Shown: positions 19,713 to 29,253 of the stretch, in pieces
How the letters are laid out: every line of letters starts with the position of its first letter
How positions within the stretch are numbered: position 1 is the stretch's first letter
Assembly: GCA_026393755.1 (NCBI GenBank)
Contig: JAPKZO010000028.1
Span: 360,448-424,447, forward strand
DNA from: Acidobacteriota bacterium
GTDB taxonomy: Bacteria > Acidobacteriota > Vicinamibacteria > Vicinamibacterales > JAKQTR01
Reading direction: 5' to 3'
Length of the DNA stretch: 64,000 bases
Made by a program: the position numbers and the translations under genes
The notes under the pieces: model-generated
Database searches by the model: none
What the model saw: only the letters and a program-made list of their open reading frames with translations
What the model was told of the DNA's origin: nothing

Positions 19713-20759
19713 TCAGACGACCTCGATCAGGCAGTCCCCTTCCGGTAGGACGTCCCCGATTCGCATCCCGACGACGCCCGCACGGGTGAGCGCCTTGTCG
19801 ACCTGCGCGGCGTGCTCGGGCGCGACGGCAATCAGCAGTCCGCCCGAAGTCTGCGGATCGAACAACAACAGGACACGATTCGGATCCAGCCCGCCGGCGA
19901 CCCGCAGGCGCGCCTCGAAATGCTCAACGTTGGTGCGCATCCCGCCGGACTGGTTGTCGGCGGCCATCGCCAGCGATCCGCCCAGAAGCGGCACGGCGTT
20001 CACATTGAGGCGAATCGTGACATGGCTTGCGGCCGCCACTTCGCTCGCGTGCCCAATCAAGCCGAAGCCCGTGATGTCGGTGCATGCGTGGGCGTAACCC
20101 GCGGGCAGCGCGCGAAGCGTCTCCGCGGCATCGCGATTGAGCTGCACCATCGATCGGGTCGCCGCCGACACGACGGATTCGGCCGCGCGGCCCGCCTTGA
20201 TCGCGGTGCCGATGACGCCGGTGCCGATGGCCTTTGTGAGGAACAACGCGTCGCCGGGTCTCGCGCCGGCGTTCGACAGCACGCGCTCAGGATCAATCTC
20301 GCCGGTGACGGCGTAGCCGAACTTGATCTCGTTATCCTGCACCGTGTGCCCGCCAAGCAGCGCCACGCCCGCCTCGCGGAGCTTGTCGAAACCGCCCAGG
20401 AAGATCGCGCGGATGATCGCGCTGTCGAAGTCCTTCTTCGGGAATCCGGCGATCGCGAGCGCGGTCAGCGGGTGCCCTCCCATCGCGTAGACATCGCTCA
20501 GTGCGTTGGCGGCGGCGATCTGGCCGTACGCGTAGGGGTCGTCGACGATCGGTGTGAAGAAGTCCACGGTCTGCACGAGTGCCGGGCCGCTCCCCCACTT
20601 GTACACACCGGCGTCGTCCGCAGTCCGGAAGTCGATCAGGATGCGGTCATCGTGCTGCGCGGGAATGTCGCTCAGGACCTGAGCGATCTCGCCAGCGGCG
20701 AGTTTGCCCGCTCAACCCGAGCAGGACACCATCTCGGTCAGACGTTTTGCCATCATCAT
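19713..20759 (-). CDS. selD: selenide, water dikinase SelD with in-frame UGA (selenocysteine)
   Basis: SelD makes selenophosphate from selenide and ATP. The frame runs from ATG at 20759 through an in-frame TGA at 20712-20714 to a stop at 19713, giving 348 residues, the normal family length. The N-terminus reads MVSCSG-U-AGKLAAGEIAQVL. The UGA falls at the catalytic Cys position (Cys17 in E. coli) and is followed by the conserved Lys. Downstream, VQTVDFFTPIVDDPYAYGQIAAANALSDVYAMGG and TGFGLIGHASE are typical. A gene caller starting after the UGA would lose the active site. The start overlaps the parB stop (ATGA). Confidence 0.9.
20688..20714 (-). promoter_or_regulatory. UGA codon and candidate bacterial SECIS hairpin in selD
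   Basis: On the minus strand TGA (20714-20712) is followed after 9 bases by CTCGCC-GCT-GGCGAG (20702-20688), a perfect 6-bp stem. The loop begins with G, about 15 bases after the UGA. Bacterial SECIS elements are described as a hairpin just downstream of the UGA with a guanine at the start of the loop, so this fits. Confidence 0.7.
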
Positions 20760-21637
20760 CCTCGCCTGGTCAGCGCCTCATACAGGCGCTGCAATTCGTC
20801 CTCGTTCTTGAACGCGATCCGGATCGCGCCGCCTCTTCCCCGACGAATGATATCCACGCGTGTGCCGAGCGTCATGCGCATCTTGTCCTGCGCGGCTCGC
20901 GTGTGGACATCGACGGCGCGCGGTGTCGCTCCTGTCTTCGCGTTGCCGCCGGGCGCGGTCAGTGTTCGCGTGACCACCTGCTCGGTCTCGCGCACCGACA
21001 ACCCGCGGGCGATGATATCGCGGGCGAGGGTGCGCTGCGCCAACTCTGTCTCGAGTGCGAGCACGGCGCGCGCGTGGCCCATGCTCAGCCGCCCGGCGGA
21101 CACATCTTCCTGCACCTCGGCCGGGAGTTTGAGCAGGCGCAGGCAGTTGGCCACCGAAGATCGGTCCTTGCCGACGGCCGCCGCAATGCCTTCCTGTGTG
21201 AGCTGGAACTCATCGGCCAAGCGTCGATACGCGTGCGCTTCTTCAATGGGATTGAGGTTTTCGCGCTGGAGATTCTCGACGAGAGCCCACTCGAGCAGCT
21301 TTCGATCGTGGTTGTCGGGCACGTCGCGCACGACGACCGGGATGGTCGTCAGGCCGGCCAGTTGTGCTGCGCGCCACCGGCGTTCGCCGGCGATGATCTG
21401 GTAGGCGCCCTCCACGCGTCGCACGACGACGGGCTGGATGACGCCGCTGGCCTTGATGGATCGCGCCAGTTCGTCGAGGCCGGATTCTTCCGCGCGCGAT
21501 CGCGGCTGGTACCGGTTTGGCGAGAGTTGATCGATCTCAACTTCGAACGGCGCGCCGGCGGCCGGCACCGCCGACGAAAGCGGCTCGCCGATCAGTGCGC
21601 CGAGTCCCCTGCCGAGTGCGGGTCGTTTCTCTACCAT
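20756..21637 (-). CDS. parB: chromosome partitioning protein ParB
   Basis: 293 residues from the ATG at 21637 (MVEKRPALGRGLGALIG); a TTG at 21658 is less likely. The CTPase/ParB domain has SPNRYQPR, IAGERRWRAAQLAGL and ENLQREN. The central helix-turn-helix has TQEGIAAAVGKDRSSVANCLRLL, and the C-terminal dimerisation segment ends in YEALTRRG. It binds parS and loads condensin near the origin. It lies in the usual parA-parB order, with a tandem repeat in the gap. Confidence 0.95.
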   Translation of the reverse strand: MVEKRPALGRGLGALIGEPLSSAVPAAGAPFEVEIDQLSPNRYQPRSRAEESGLDELARSIKASGVIQPVVVRRVEGAYQIIAGERRWRAAQLAGLTTIPVVVRDVPDNHDRKLLEWALVENLQRENLNPIEEAHAYRRLADEFQLTQEGIAAAVGKDRSSVANCLRLLKLPAEVQEDVSAGRLSMGHARAVLALETELAQRTLARDIIARGLSVRETEQVVTRTLTAPGGNAKTGATPRAVDVHTRAAQDKMRMTLGTRVDIIRRGRGGAIRIAFKNEDELQRLYEALTRRG

Positions 21638-21650
21638 GTTTACTGGGGAC

Positions 21651-21792
21651 GGATTCAAGACCTGCGTGGGCGGCGTGCGTGGTGGCCGCGAGAACGGGTC
21701 TTGAATCCGGTTCCTCCTCCTGTTTCAGAACCTGCGTGGGCGGCGTGCGTGGTGGCCGCGAGAACGGGTCTTGAATCCGGTTCCTCCTCCTG
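21651..21792. repeat. tandem 62-bp repeat between parA and parB
   Basis: Positions 21661-21722 and 21731-21792 are identical over 62 bases (cctgcgtgggcggcgtgcgt to ttcctcctcctg), with an 8-base joint (period 70). GGATTCAAGACC at 21651 is the inverse of GGTCTTGAATCC at the end of each unit, so the first unit can form a hairpin with a loop of about 35 bases. No gene is seen in this 160-base gap. Confidence 0.9.
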
Positions 21793-21799
21793 AGTGGCT

Positions 21800-22600
21800 T
21801 TATGTGGCTGCAATGGCGTGCGGCGCGCGTCCGCCGCGGGCCAGCATTTCCCGCGCAAGCGAGACGTACGCCTCCGCCCCGCGCGACTTGACGTCGTACA
21901 GAATCACGGGCATCCCGTGGCTGGGCGCTTCGCCGAGCCGGATGTTGCGTGGAATGACCGTGTGGAACACCTTCTCCTTGAAGAACTCGCGTATGTCGCG
22001 CGAAACCTGCTGTCCCAAATTCGTCCGGTCGTCGTACATCGTCAAGACCACACCATCGATGTCGAGGGCGGGGTTGAGTGCGGCCCGGACGCGTTTGAGC
22101 GTGGTGACCAGATCGGCCAGACCCTCGAGCGCGAAGTACTCGCAGTGCAGGGGAATCAGCACGGCGTCGCAGGCGACGAGGGCGTTGAGGGTCAACAGGC
22201 CGAGCGAGGGCGGGCAGTCGATCAGGATGTAATCGTACTGGTGACGAAGCGGGTGAACGATTCGGCGGAGCCGGGATTCGCGAGCGAGCATCGGCACAAG
22301 TTCGATTTCGGCGCCTGCGAGGTTGCGATCTGCGGGAATAGCGAAGAGGCCGGGGATGCTGGTGGGCAGGACGAAGGATGCGGGACTGTCCACCGCGTCG
22401 GCCAGCATGGCGTCGTAGATATTGCCGGCGGCTGAGCGCTGGCCCTTGAGACCGACGCCGCTGGTGAGGTTGCACTGGGGGTCGGCGTCGACAAGGAGGA
22501 CACGCTGATCGGCGAGGGCGAGGGACGCGCCGAGATTGATGGCCGTTGTGGTCTTGCCGACGCCGCCTTTCTGGTTGGCGACGGCGAGGATTCTTCCCAT
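21800..22600 (-). CDS. parA: chromosome partitioning ATPase ParA (Soj)
   Basis: 266 residues. The deviant Walker A KGGVGKTTTAIN lies at residues 11-22 after MGRILAVANQ. VLLVDADPQCNLTSG and YDYILIDCPPSLGLLTLNAL follow. The short N-terminus means no regulatory HTH, as in chromosomal Soj. It forms gradients that move ParB-parS complexes. It is followed by parB after a tandem repeat and preceded by a parS site and rsmG. Confidence 0.96.
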   Translation of the reverse strand: MGRILAVANQKGGVGKTTTAINLGASLALADQRVLLVDADPQCNLTSGVGLKGQRSAAGNIYDAMLADAVDSPASFVLPTSIPGLFAIPADRNLAGAEIELVPMLARESRLRRIVHPLRHQYDYILIDCPPSLGLLTLNALVACDAVLIPLHCEYFALEGLADLVTTLKRVRAALNPALDIDGVVLTMYDDRTNLGQQVSRDIREFFKEKVFHTVIPRNIRLGEAPSHGMPVILYDVKSRGAEAYVSLAREMLARGGRAPHAIAAT

Positions 22601-22624
22601 TAGACCATTTACCAGAAAAACAAG

Positions 22625-22647
22625 ACAATTACTCCCGGAGCGATTCT
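22625..22647. repeat. single ATTACTCC palindrome upstream of parA
   Basis: caATTACTCCCGGAGCGATTC is a one-mismatch copy of the dispersed palindrome, 25 bases before the parA start. Confidence 0.7.
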
Positions 22648-22714
22648 CTTCCGGGTTGAGAATACCACACTATCCGGGGCCAATGAAGCCTGGCTCGTCG
22701 GAGAACAGCCGGGA

Positions 22715-22730
22715 TGTTCCACGTGGAACA
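22715..22730. promoter_or_regulatory. parS centromere site
   Basis: TGTTCCACGTGGAACA is a perfect 16-bp palindrome and differs from the common parS consensus TGTTTCACGTGAAACA by one symmetrical pair. It lies between parA and rsmG near the origin, as expected for ParB loading. Confidence 0.92.
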
Positions 22731-22737
22731 ATCGTTT

Positions 22738-23427
22738 CTACAGGACCTTCCGCAGGACGACAAGTCGACTGCGAAGAGATTCAACGAGGTGGAACGTGGC
22801 TTCGTAGGCGAGAGGCGGGACGACAAGCGGGGGCGCCTCGGTCGCGACGTTGCTCCGAAAGAGCATGATGCGTCCCCCGAGCCGAAGGAACGCCTGGAGT
22901 TTGGCGAGCAGCTTCTGCTCGATCCGCACTGCCCTCACGGTAATCACGTCCTGAGCTTCGTGCAGTTCGGGTCGTGTCAACAGATCCTCTGCCCGCGCAG
23001 TTTCGACCGTCGTATCGCGGAGTTCGAGGTGACGAATCGCTTCCCGGAGGAAGGCTGATTTCCGGGTCTTCGATTCAACCATCAACAGATGCATCGCCGG
23101 AACGGCAAGCTTCAACGGGATGGCGGGGGAGCCGCCGCCGGAACCGATATCGAGCACGCGGGGATGCGGACCGAGTTGCGCATGGAGTTGTCCGTGGCTG
23201 TGCGGACCCTGAAAGACGCGTGCGGCAATCAGCGGTTCGATGAGGAGCCGATCGATGGCCTCGTCTGGCGCATCGACCAACGAGAAGGCCGTCAGGTTGA
23301 TCTTTTGATTCCAGAACTCAAGCAGCCGGTAATAAGCGGTCAGCGCCTCGGCAAGCGGCGGGCTAATTGTGACGCCCGATCGACGCGCGCGTTTCGCCAG
23401 CCGATCCGAGAATTCTCGAGACGTCAT
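22738..23427 (-). CDS. rsmG: 16S rRNA (guanine-527-N7) methyltransferase RsmG
   Basis: 229 residues. [17 protein letters not shown] is the family N-terminal motif. The SAM-binding loop reads [18 protein letters not shown], and RAEDLL and VITVRAV follow. Its start lies 65 bases inside the end of mnmG, indicating coupling. Loss of RsmG in other bacteria causes low-level streptomycin resistance. Confidence 0.95.
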   Translation of the reverse strand: MTSREFSDRLAKRARRSGVTISPPLAEALTAYYRLLEFWNQKINLTAFSLVDAPDEAIDRLLIEPLIAARVFQGPHSHGQLHAQLGPHPRVLDIGSGGGSPAIPLKLAVPAMHLLMVESKTRKSAFLREAIRHLELRDTTVETARAEDLLTRPELHEAQDVITVRAVRIEQKLLAKLQAFLRLGGRIMLFRSNVATEAPPLVVPPLAYEATFHLVESLRSRLVVLRKVL

Positions 23428-25273
23428 GAGCCCGCCGTTTCAGAAAGACGACCACCAGGGCAATCGCTGCAGGCGTGATGCCGGGAATACGCGCGGCCTG
23501 CCCAACCGTCTGCGGCTCAATTTCGGTGAGTCGGTGAACAACTTCCCGCGACAACCCTGGTATTTTCTCATACGGGAACCCGGCTGGGATAGCGCGGCCT
23601 TCTTCTTCTTTACTCTTATCGACGGCTTCGGCCTCTCGCTTCAGATAGCCATCATATTTCACCGTCGTTTCTGCTGTCGCGAGGTCGTGGTGCGGGCTCG
23701 CCGGGTCGATTTCTAGAACGACCGCGCCGTCCATCCAGAGCGACTCCAGTGAAACGCCTGGCTGGCGGAGGCGCAGTGGCGCTGCCACGCGCGAGCCGTC
23801 TTCGCGGCGGACTGTCGATGCCGAAATCGATGTCAGGTTTCGATCGAGCCTGATCCGGCGGCCTTCAAACCTGTCCCAGCGGTCATCGGGAACAAGGCCG
23901 ATCCTCCGGCCGTGAGGCGTCAGTCTCAGGTCCGCGTTGTCGGCTCTAAGCAACAACCGGTATTCGGCACGTGACGTGAACATCCGGTAGGGTTCAAGGC
24001 ACCCCTTTGTCACCAGGTCGTCGATCATGATGCCGATGTAGGCCTCATCCCGACGAAGCGTGAAGGCCGGGCATCGCCGCACTTTGAGCGCTGCGTTGAT
24101 TCCGGCCACAATCCCCTGCCCCGCGGCTTCTTCGTACCCGGATGTTCCGTTGATCTGGCCGGCCAGATACAAGCCGCTCACCCGTTTTGTTTCAAGCGTG
24201 GGCCGGAGCTCTGTCGGCTGGACAAAGTCATACTCGACGGCGTAGGCCGGCCGAATCACCCTGGCGTCCTCCAGGCCAGGCATCGCGTTGACTATCCGCC
24301 GCTGGATGTCGCGCGGCAGGCTCATTGAAAACCCGCTGAGATAGATTTCGTCGACGTCCAATCCTTCGGGCTCAAGGATGACTTGGTGGCGTTCTCGAAG
24401 CGGGAACTTAAGAACCTTGTCTTCCAGTGATGGGCAGTAGCGCGGCCCCACGCCTGAAATCTGGCCGTTGTAGAGAGGGGACTCCCCCACGTGTTCTCGA
24501 ACAAGATTGTGCACTTCTTCGTTTGTGAACACCTTGTGGCAGAGAACTTGGGTTTGCTCGATCTGGCCGGTCATGAAGGACAGCGGGACCGGGCTGGCGT
24601 CGCCATGTTCCACGTGGAACGCTCCGCTGGAGACACCCGTCTCGAAATCGATGCTTCGCCGGTCGAGACGCGGGGGCGTGCCGGTCTTGAGCCGGCCCAT
24701 CCGAAAGCCAAGCCCGCGGAGGGATTCAGCAAGGGCGGTTGCCGCGGGTTCTCCGGCTCGCCCGGAGACTGTTCGCTCGGGGCCTATATGAATCAGGCCA
24801 TTCAAGAACGTCCCCGGCGTGACGATCGCCGCGCGGCAATGCACCGACACGCCGTGTTTTAGGTTAATACACCTAATAGTGCCGTCTTCGACAGAGATTC
24901 CCTCGACCATGCCGATGACCCAGGAGATGTTCGGGTGCGCCTCAAGCGCCTCCCTCATCCACGCCGCATACGCGGCCTTGTCCGCCAGGGCTCGCGGCGA
25001 CCACGCCGCCGCACCCCGGCTTCGATTGAGCAGCTTGAACTGAATGCCTGTCGCATCGATCGCCCGTCCCATCAGCCCGCCGAGCGCGTCAACCTCACGA
25101 ACCAGATGCCCCTTCGCCGTGCCGCCAATCGCGGGATTGCATGACATGCGCGCGATGGTGTCGCGCGACATCGTGCAGATCGCCACCGAACATCCCATTT
25201 GTGCGGCGGCCCACGCGGCCTCAATCCCCGCATGCCCGGCGCCGATCACCGCCACATCAACAGTCAACGGCAT
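23363..25273 (-). CDS. mnmG: tRNA uridine 5-carboxymethylaminomethyl modification enzyme MnmG
   Basis: 636 residues. The FAD-binding Rossmann motif is [41 protein letters not shown] and [21 protein letters not shown] are conserved. With MnmE it modifies the wobble uridine of several tRNAs. The ATG at 25273 has AAGGTG 12 bases upstream; a GTG at 25285 is possible. A second parS-like site lies inside the gene and encodes FHVEHG. Confidence 0.96.
   Translation of the reverse strand: MPLTVDVAVIGAGHAGIEAAWAAAQMGCSVAICTMSRDTIARMSCNPAIGGTAKGHLVREVDALGGLMGRAIDATGIQFKLLNRSRGAAAWSPRALADKAAYAAWMREALEAHPNISWVIGMVEGISVEDGTIRCINLKHGVSVHCRAAIVTPGTFLNGLIHIGPERTVSGRAGEPAATALAESLRGLGFRMGRLKTGTPPRLDRRSIDFETGVSSGAFHVEHGDASPVPLSFMTGQIEQTQVLCHKVFTNEEVHNLVREHVGESPLYNGQISGVGPRYCPSLEDKVLKFPLRERHQVILEPEGLDVDEIYLSGFSMSLPRDIQRRIVNAMPGLEDARVIRPAYAVEYDFVQPTELRPTLETKRVSGLYLAGQINGTSGYEEAAGQGIVAGINAALKVRRCPAFTLRRDEAYIGIMIDDLVTKGCLEPYRMFTSRAEYRLLLRADNADLRLTPHGRRIGLVPDDRWDRFEGRRIRLDRNLTSISASTVRREDGSRVAAPLRLRQPGVSLESLWMDGAVVLEIDPASPHHDLATAETTVKYDGYLKREAEAVDKSKEEEGRAIPAGFPYEKIPGLSREVVHRLTEIEPQTVGQAARIPGITPAAIALVVVFLKRRAHDVSRILGSAGETRASIGRHN
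24606..24621. promoter_or_regulatory. second parS-like site inside mnmG
   Basis: TGTTCCACGTGGAACG matches the 22715 site at 15 of 16 positions. It is read in frame by mnmG, about 1.9 kb from the first site. Clustering near parAB supports function. Confidence 0.8.
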
Positions 25274-25342
25274 TACTGAGTTCACCTTGCCGGGAGGGGC
25301 ACGGCCGCCTTCGCCTACGGCTACGGCGCCCCGGGGGCCCGC

Positions 25343-26887
25343 CTACTTGCCAACACAGAATCGCTCGAAGATCGCGCGCAGAACATCTTCGCTCGTCCGC
25401 TTCCCAACGACTTCGTCAAACGCGCGTCTCGCTGCCGCAAGATCCGCAAGCACCAGTTCTTCGTTGAGGTGCGGCGCAACTTGGTCAAGCCCCGCCAGCG
25501 CGCACACCGTGTCATCAAGGCCGGCGAGTGCGCGGGCGATGGACTCGCGCGCGTCGTGAAGAAGCGATTCGTGGCGGAGATTGGTGACCATGGGCTCTTC
25601 GACGCGGGGCTCCGTAAACTCCAGGCCCTGTTGGATGGCGTCGTGCAGCGCCGAGAGTCCGGCGCCTGTCTTGAGCGAGATCTCAAGCGCCTCGATGCGA
25701 AGTGCTGCGAGGATCCACGCACGCGGGAGGTCGATCTTGTTGACAACGATCACTCGCGGCACCCTCGCTGTTCGCGCGAGAACCCCCTCGTCATCGACGT
25801 CCAGTGGCCGCGAGGCGTCCAGCACCACACACACCAGATCCGCGACGTCGTGGGCCCTGTGCGCTCGCGCCACTCCCTCGCGCTCGATTTCATCCTGAAC
25901 GTCACGGCTTCCCGCCGTGTCCACCAGGCTCAGTCGCACGCCGTTGAAGTCGATCGTTTCCCGCAGCAGGTCTCTGGTCGTCCCCGGAACATCCGTCACG
26001 ATCGCGCGTTCCGCCCCAAGGAGCCAGTTGAAGAGGCTCGACTTTCCCACGTTGGGCTTGCCGACGATCGCGATCTGGCGGCCCTCCCGGATTACGCGGC
26101 CGGTGCGCGCCCCGGCAAGCAATCGATCGATTCCGCCACGAACCTTTCTGAGCGTCGCCGCCACGGTGGCCGGGGCAACGAAGTGGTAACCCTCGTCTGG
26201 GAAATCAATCGAGGCTTCGAGCTTGGCGACCAGGTCGAACAACGCCGCGTCCATCACCGCGATCGATCGCGTCAGTGTGCCTTCGAGTTGGTCGAACGCC
26301 ACGCGCGCCTGCAGCGGCGTCACGGCATCCACAAGATCGCCCACCGCCTCGGCCTGCACCAGGTCGATGCGGCCCCCCAGGTATGCGCGGAACGTGAATT
26401 CGCCGGGTTCGGCCAGCCGCGCGCCCGCGCCGATCGCGGCGCGCACAATCTCGCGCAACACGGCCGGGCTCCCGTGCGCGCTGATTTCGACGACGTCCTC
26501 TGTCGTGTACGAATGCGGCGCTGGAAACAGCGTGACCACAACTTCGTCGATGGTCCGCGCCGTTCCGGAACAAGGCATCACGCCAGACAATGACGGTCCG
26601 GCGCGGAAGTCACGCGCCTCGGCCCTCTCCGGCACCACCGCGTCCAAGCGCGCGCACTTCTCGGGCCGCTGCCGCGCATCATCACCCGCGCCTTCTACTG
26701 CTGTGGGCGGCACCTGGCCCGGCCGGACAAATGTGTGCGTGGCGTAGCGGGGCGTGAGCTCGTGCGGCGTCGTGAGAATGGCGCGGGCGACATCTGCCGC
26801 CCGCGCTCCACTGATGCGCACGACACCGATGCCGCCGCGCCCGCTCGGCGTCGCAATGGCGACGATGGTGTCGGTGGGGGAGAACAC
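25343..26887 (-). CDS. mnmE: tRNA modification GTPase MnmE
   Basis: 514 residues with a GTG start (MFSPTDTIVAIATPSGRGGIGVVRISG). The GTPase domain has IVGKPNVGKSSLFN, DVPGTTRD, DTAG and NKID. The C-terminus FCVGK retains the catalytic Cys of the family CxGK motif. An insertion of about 45 residues rich in Arg/Glu/Ala (about residues 57-105) splits the N-terminal tetrahydrofolate-binding domain before TIDEVVVTLFPAPHSYTTED. The partner mnmG lies immediately downstream. Confidence 0.94.
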   Translation of the reverse strand: MFSPTDTIVAIATPSGRGGIGVVRISGARAADVARAILTTPHELTPRYATHTFVRPGQVPPTAVEGAGDDARQRPEKCARLDAVVPERAEARDFRAGPSLSGVMPCSGTARTIDEVVVTLFPAPHSYTTEDVVEISAHGSPAVLREIVRAAIGAGARLAEPGEFTFRAYLGGRIDLVQAEAVGDLVDAVTPLQARVAFDQLEGTLTRSIAVMDAALFDLVAKLEASIDFPDEGYHFVAPATVAATLRKVRGGIDRLLAGARTGRVIREGRQIAIVGKPNVGKSSLFNWLLGAERAIVTDVPGTTRDLLRETIDFNGVRLSLVDTAGSRDVQDEIEREGVARAHRAHDVADLVCVVLDASRPLDVDDEGVLARTARVPRVIVVNKIDLPRAWILAALRIEALEISLKTGAGLSALHDAIQQGLEFTEPRVEEPMVTNLRHESLLHDARESIARALAGLDDTVCALAGLDQVAPHLNEELVLADLAAARRAFDEVVGKRTSEDVLRAIFERFCVGK

Positions 26888-26942
26888 GGTATGGAACGCG
26901 ATCCTACACTGACAGGCTGACGCAGAAGATCCGCACCTCTCT

Positions 26943-27006
26943 GGATTCCGGCATAAGCCGGAATGACGATTCTCCTGCCTCGGGCGCGATGAATCACGCC
27001 CCTACG
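26943..27006. repeat. ATTCCGGC palindrome plus REP type B
   Basis: ATTCCGGCATAAGCCGGAAT lies within 26943-26970; similar sequences are common dispersed palindromes in many genomes. CGGGCGCGATGAATCACGCC plus CCTACG at 26981-27006 is a REP type B copy. Both lie between khpB and mnmE. Confidence 0.8.
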
Positions 27007-27017
27007 CCCAGGCGGGC

Positions 27018-27470
27018 CTACCGCCGGCCGGAGATGATGACGGTCTTCATGAAGGCATCGCCGATCGATTCGGACGTCGCGTTTGGCGTTTCGGCGATCG
27101 CCATGTGCACGATGCGGCGCTCGTACGGGTTGAGCGGGCCCATTTCCTGCGGCTCGCCGTTCAACGCGGCCTTTTCGGCGAGGAACATCGCCATCTTGCG
27201 CAACTCGGCGTCCTTGTCCCGCTGGAAGCCCTGGCAGTCAACCGCCAGCCGTTGCCCCTCCGGAAGGTCGTCGCGGAAAATGCTCGACGCAATGTGTTGC
27301 AGCGCGTTCAATGCTTCGCCGCGCCGCCGCAACAACAGGTCGCTGCCGTCACCTTCCAGATTGACCCGGGGACCGTCCGCCGTTTCTTCGATCGTCACGG
27401 CGAGCGACAATCCCATCGCCGTCGTCACGGCGGTCACAAATTCAACGATGCGTGTGTTTGGATCAGACAT
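27018..27470 (-). CDS. khpB: KhpB/Jag RNA-binding protein (KH and R3H domains)
   Basis: 150 residues from ATG at 27470 (MSDPNTRIVEFVTAV). A KH-like segment is followed by the R3H region LNPYERRIVHMAIAETPNATSESIG. The N-terminal Jag_N domain of longer homologues is missing. It starts two bases after the yidC stop, matching the conserved yidC-jag order. The family binds RNA and, in Firmicutes, affects cell-wall synthesis and sporulation. Confidence 0.9.
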   Translation of the reverse strand: MSDPNTRIVEFVTAVTTAMGLSLAVTIEETADGPRVNLEGDGSDLLLRRRGEALNALQHIASSIFRDDLPEGQRLAVDCQGFQRDKDAELRKMAMFLAEKAALNGEPQEMGPLNPYERRIVHMAIAETPNATSESIGDAFMKTVIISGRR

Positions 27471-27472
27471 GG

Positions 27473-29245
27473 TTACGACGCCCCGTTTGTTCTTCCTGCG
27501 CCAACCTTCTTGAGCTGCCGCTCCGCCGCCGGCCGCATCATGTGCACCGCCGGAGGGCCAATGATCCGGTTCGTGATGACCTGCTGCAGAATCGCGAGCA
27601 GGTTGCTGAAGAACCAGTAGATCACCAGGCCGCTCGGCGCCCACAGGAACATGAAGGTGAACACGATCGGCATGAACATGAACATCTTCTGCTGCACCGG
27701 GTCCGCGGTCGACGGCGTCATCTTCTGCTGGACCACCATCGTGATGCCCATCAGGACCGGCGTCACGAACAGTGGATCCTGCAGCGAGAGATCCGTGATC
27801 CAGAGCGCAAACGGCGCCCCGCGCAGCTCGATGGCCTGCGACAGCAGGTTGTAAAACGCAAACAGGATGGGCATCGTCAGCAGCATGGGCAGGCAGCCGC
27901 TGGCCGGATTCACGCCGCGCGATTTGTAGAGCTCCATCAGCTCCGTGTTCATCTTCTGCTTTTCGGGATCGGTTGCCTTCAGCTTGCCGTAGCGATCCTG
28001 AATGGCCTTGATCTCGGGCTGCAGGCCCTGCATCTTGCGCATCGACACCACGCTCTTGTGGCGCAACGGGAAGATGACCAGGTTGATGAGGAACGTGAGC
28101 GCGATGATCGACCACCCGTAGTTGTGCAGGTAGCCGTTGATCCCGTTGAGCATGCCCAGCAGCGGCGTGGCGATGAATGCAAACCATCCGAAATCGACCG
28201 CCTTGACCAGTTGCTGATCGATGCTCTGCAGCAGATCAAACTGCTTCGGCCCGATGAAGAATCTGAGGGTGGCGTTCGCGCCCGCAGGCGGCTTGGCGGT
28301 GTACGCGACATAGTCGCTTGTCGTCTTTCCATCGGCGTTCGGCACCGACGTCGCTTCGTACACCAGGCGGGCGCCGGGTCCGGCAAACAGCGCCGCCGAC
28401 ATGAAGTAGTGATCGTCGACGCCGCCCCAGCGCACGTCGCCTTCATACGCAGGCTGCGTGACGATCGCCTTCGCGTCGTGACGCTCGATGCTGCCAGCCC
28501 GGAACAGAATTCCTGCCGGCTTCCTCGAGTACTGGCCCGTTGCGCTCGCGCCGAGGTTGCTCAATCCGAAGCCCATCTTGAACGCAAGGTTGGCGATGTC
28601 GGCGCCGGACGCCAGGGCAACGCTGGCCTCGACGGTGTAGTGCTTGGGGTTGATCGCAAACGTCTTGCGGGCGCGAAGACCGCTCGCGTCCTGATACTCG
28701 AACGCGAGAAGCACGTGGCCGGTCTTCGGATCGGTGGTCGGTCCGCCGCCATCAACACGGAACAGCGCGCTGTTCAGACGATCGTCAACAGCCGCGTTTC
28801 CGGTGTCGATTGAGAACGGCCGAACGTTGCGCGGAACAGATTGAGGCACCAGATCAACGGCCTTGCCGGCCTTGTCTGTATAGCGCTTCAGGCTCCAACT
28901 CTTGAGCGTCGCGCCCTGGTTGGTGAAGACCGCAAGAATCGTGTCGGTGTCGACGAGAACATCGCGCGCGGTGGTGTCGCCAACAACGACGTCGACGTTG
29001 GTCGAGGACGCCGCCTGAGCGGCGGTCGGACCGGCCGGCGTCGATGGCGCAGTGGCGACGCCAGTGGGTTGCGCTGGCGCCGCCTGGCCTCTTCCGCTTC
29101 CACCGGCCGGCGTGCTGGAGGTGCCCGGGCCGGAGGCCGCCTGGGACTGCGCAACCCGGGCCGGAGGCTTCGGCATGAACATGGTCTGGTAGCCGTAGAG
29201 CACCAGGAAGGACAGGACGACAGCAACGATGACGCGCTTTTCCAT
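27473..29245 (-). CDS. yidC: membrane protein insertase YidC
   Basis: 590 residues. The N-terminal membrane segment (VIVAVVLSFLVLYGYQTMF) and a Pro/Ala/Gly linker are followed by a periplasmic domain (about 90-330). The conserved 60-kDa insertase core follows (GWSIIALTFLINLVIFPLRHKSV, LPMLLTMPILFAFYNLLSQAIELRGAPF, FMPIVFTFMFLWAPSGLVIYWFFSN). The large periplasmic domain is the Gram-negative form. It lies in the rpmH-rnpA-yidD-yidC-khpB operon. Confidence 0.97.
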   Translation of the reverse strand: MEKRVIVAVVLSFLVLYGYQTMFMPKPPARVAQSQAASGPGTSSTPAGGSGRGQAAPAQPTGVATAPSTPAGPTAAQAASSTNVDVVVGDTTARDVLVDTDTILAVFTNQGATLKSWSLKRYTDKAGKAVDLVPQSVPRNVRPFSIDTGNAAVDDRLNSALFRVDGGGPTTDPKTGHVLLAFEYQDASGLRARKTFAINPKHYTVEASVALASGADIANLAFKMGFGLSNLGASATGQYSRKPAGILFRAGSIERHDAKAIVTQPAYEGDVRWGGVDDHYFMSAALFAGPGARLVYEATSVPNADGKTTSDYVAYTAKPPAGANATLRFFIGPKQFDLLQSIDQQLVKAVDFGWFAFIATPLLGMLNGINGYLHNYGWSIIALTFLINLVIFPLRHKSVVSMRKMQGLQPEIKAIQDRYGKLKATDPEKQKMNTELMELYKSRGVNPASGCLPMLLTMPILFAFYNLLSQAIELRGAPFALWITDLSLQDPLFVTPVLMGITMVVQQKMTPSTADPVQQKMFMFMPIVFTFMFLWAPSGLVIYWFFSNLLAILQQVITNRIIGPPAVHMMRPAAERQLKKVGAGRTNGAS

Positions 29246-29253
29246 AAGTCCGA

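Noticed and set aside
20606..20606. selD start after the UGA (MYKWGSGPALV)
   Set aside because: It would delete the nucleotide-binding and catalytic segment, while the upstream frame is conserved to an ATG overlapping parB.
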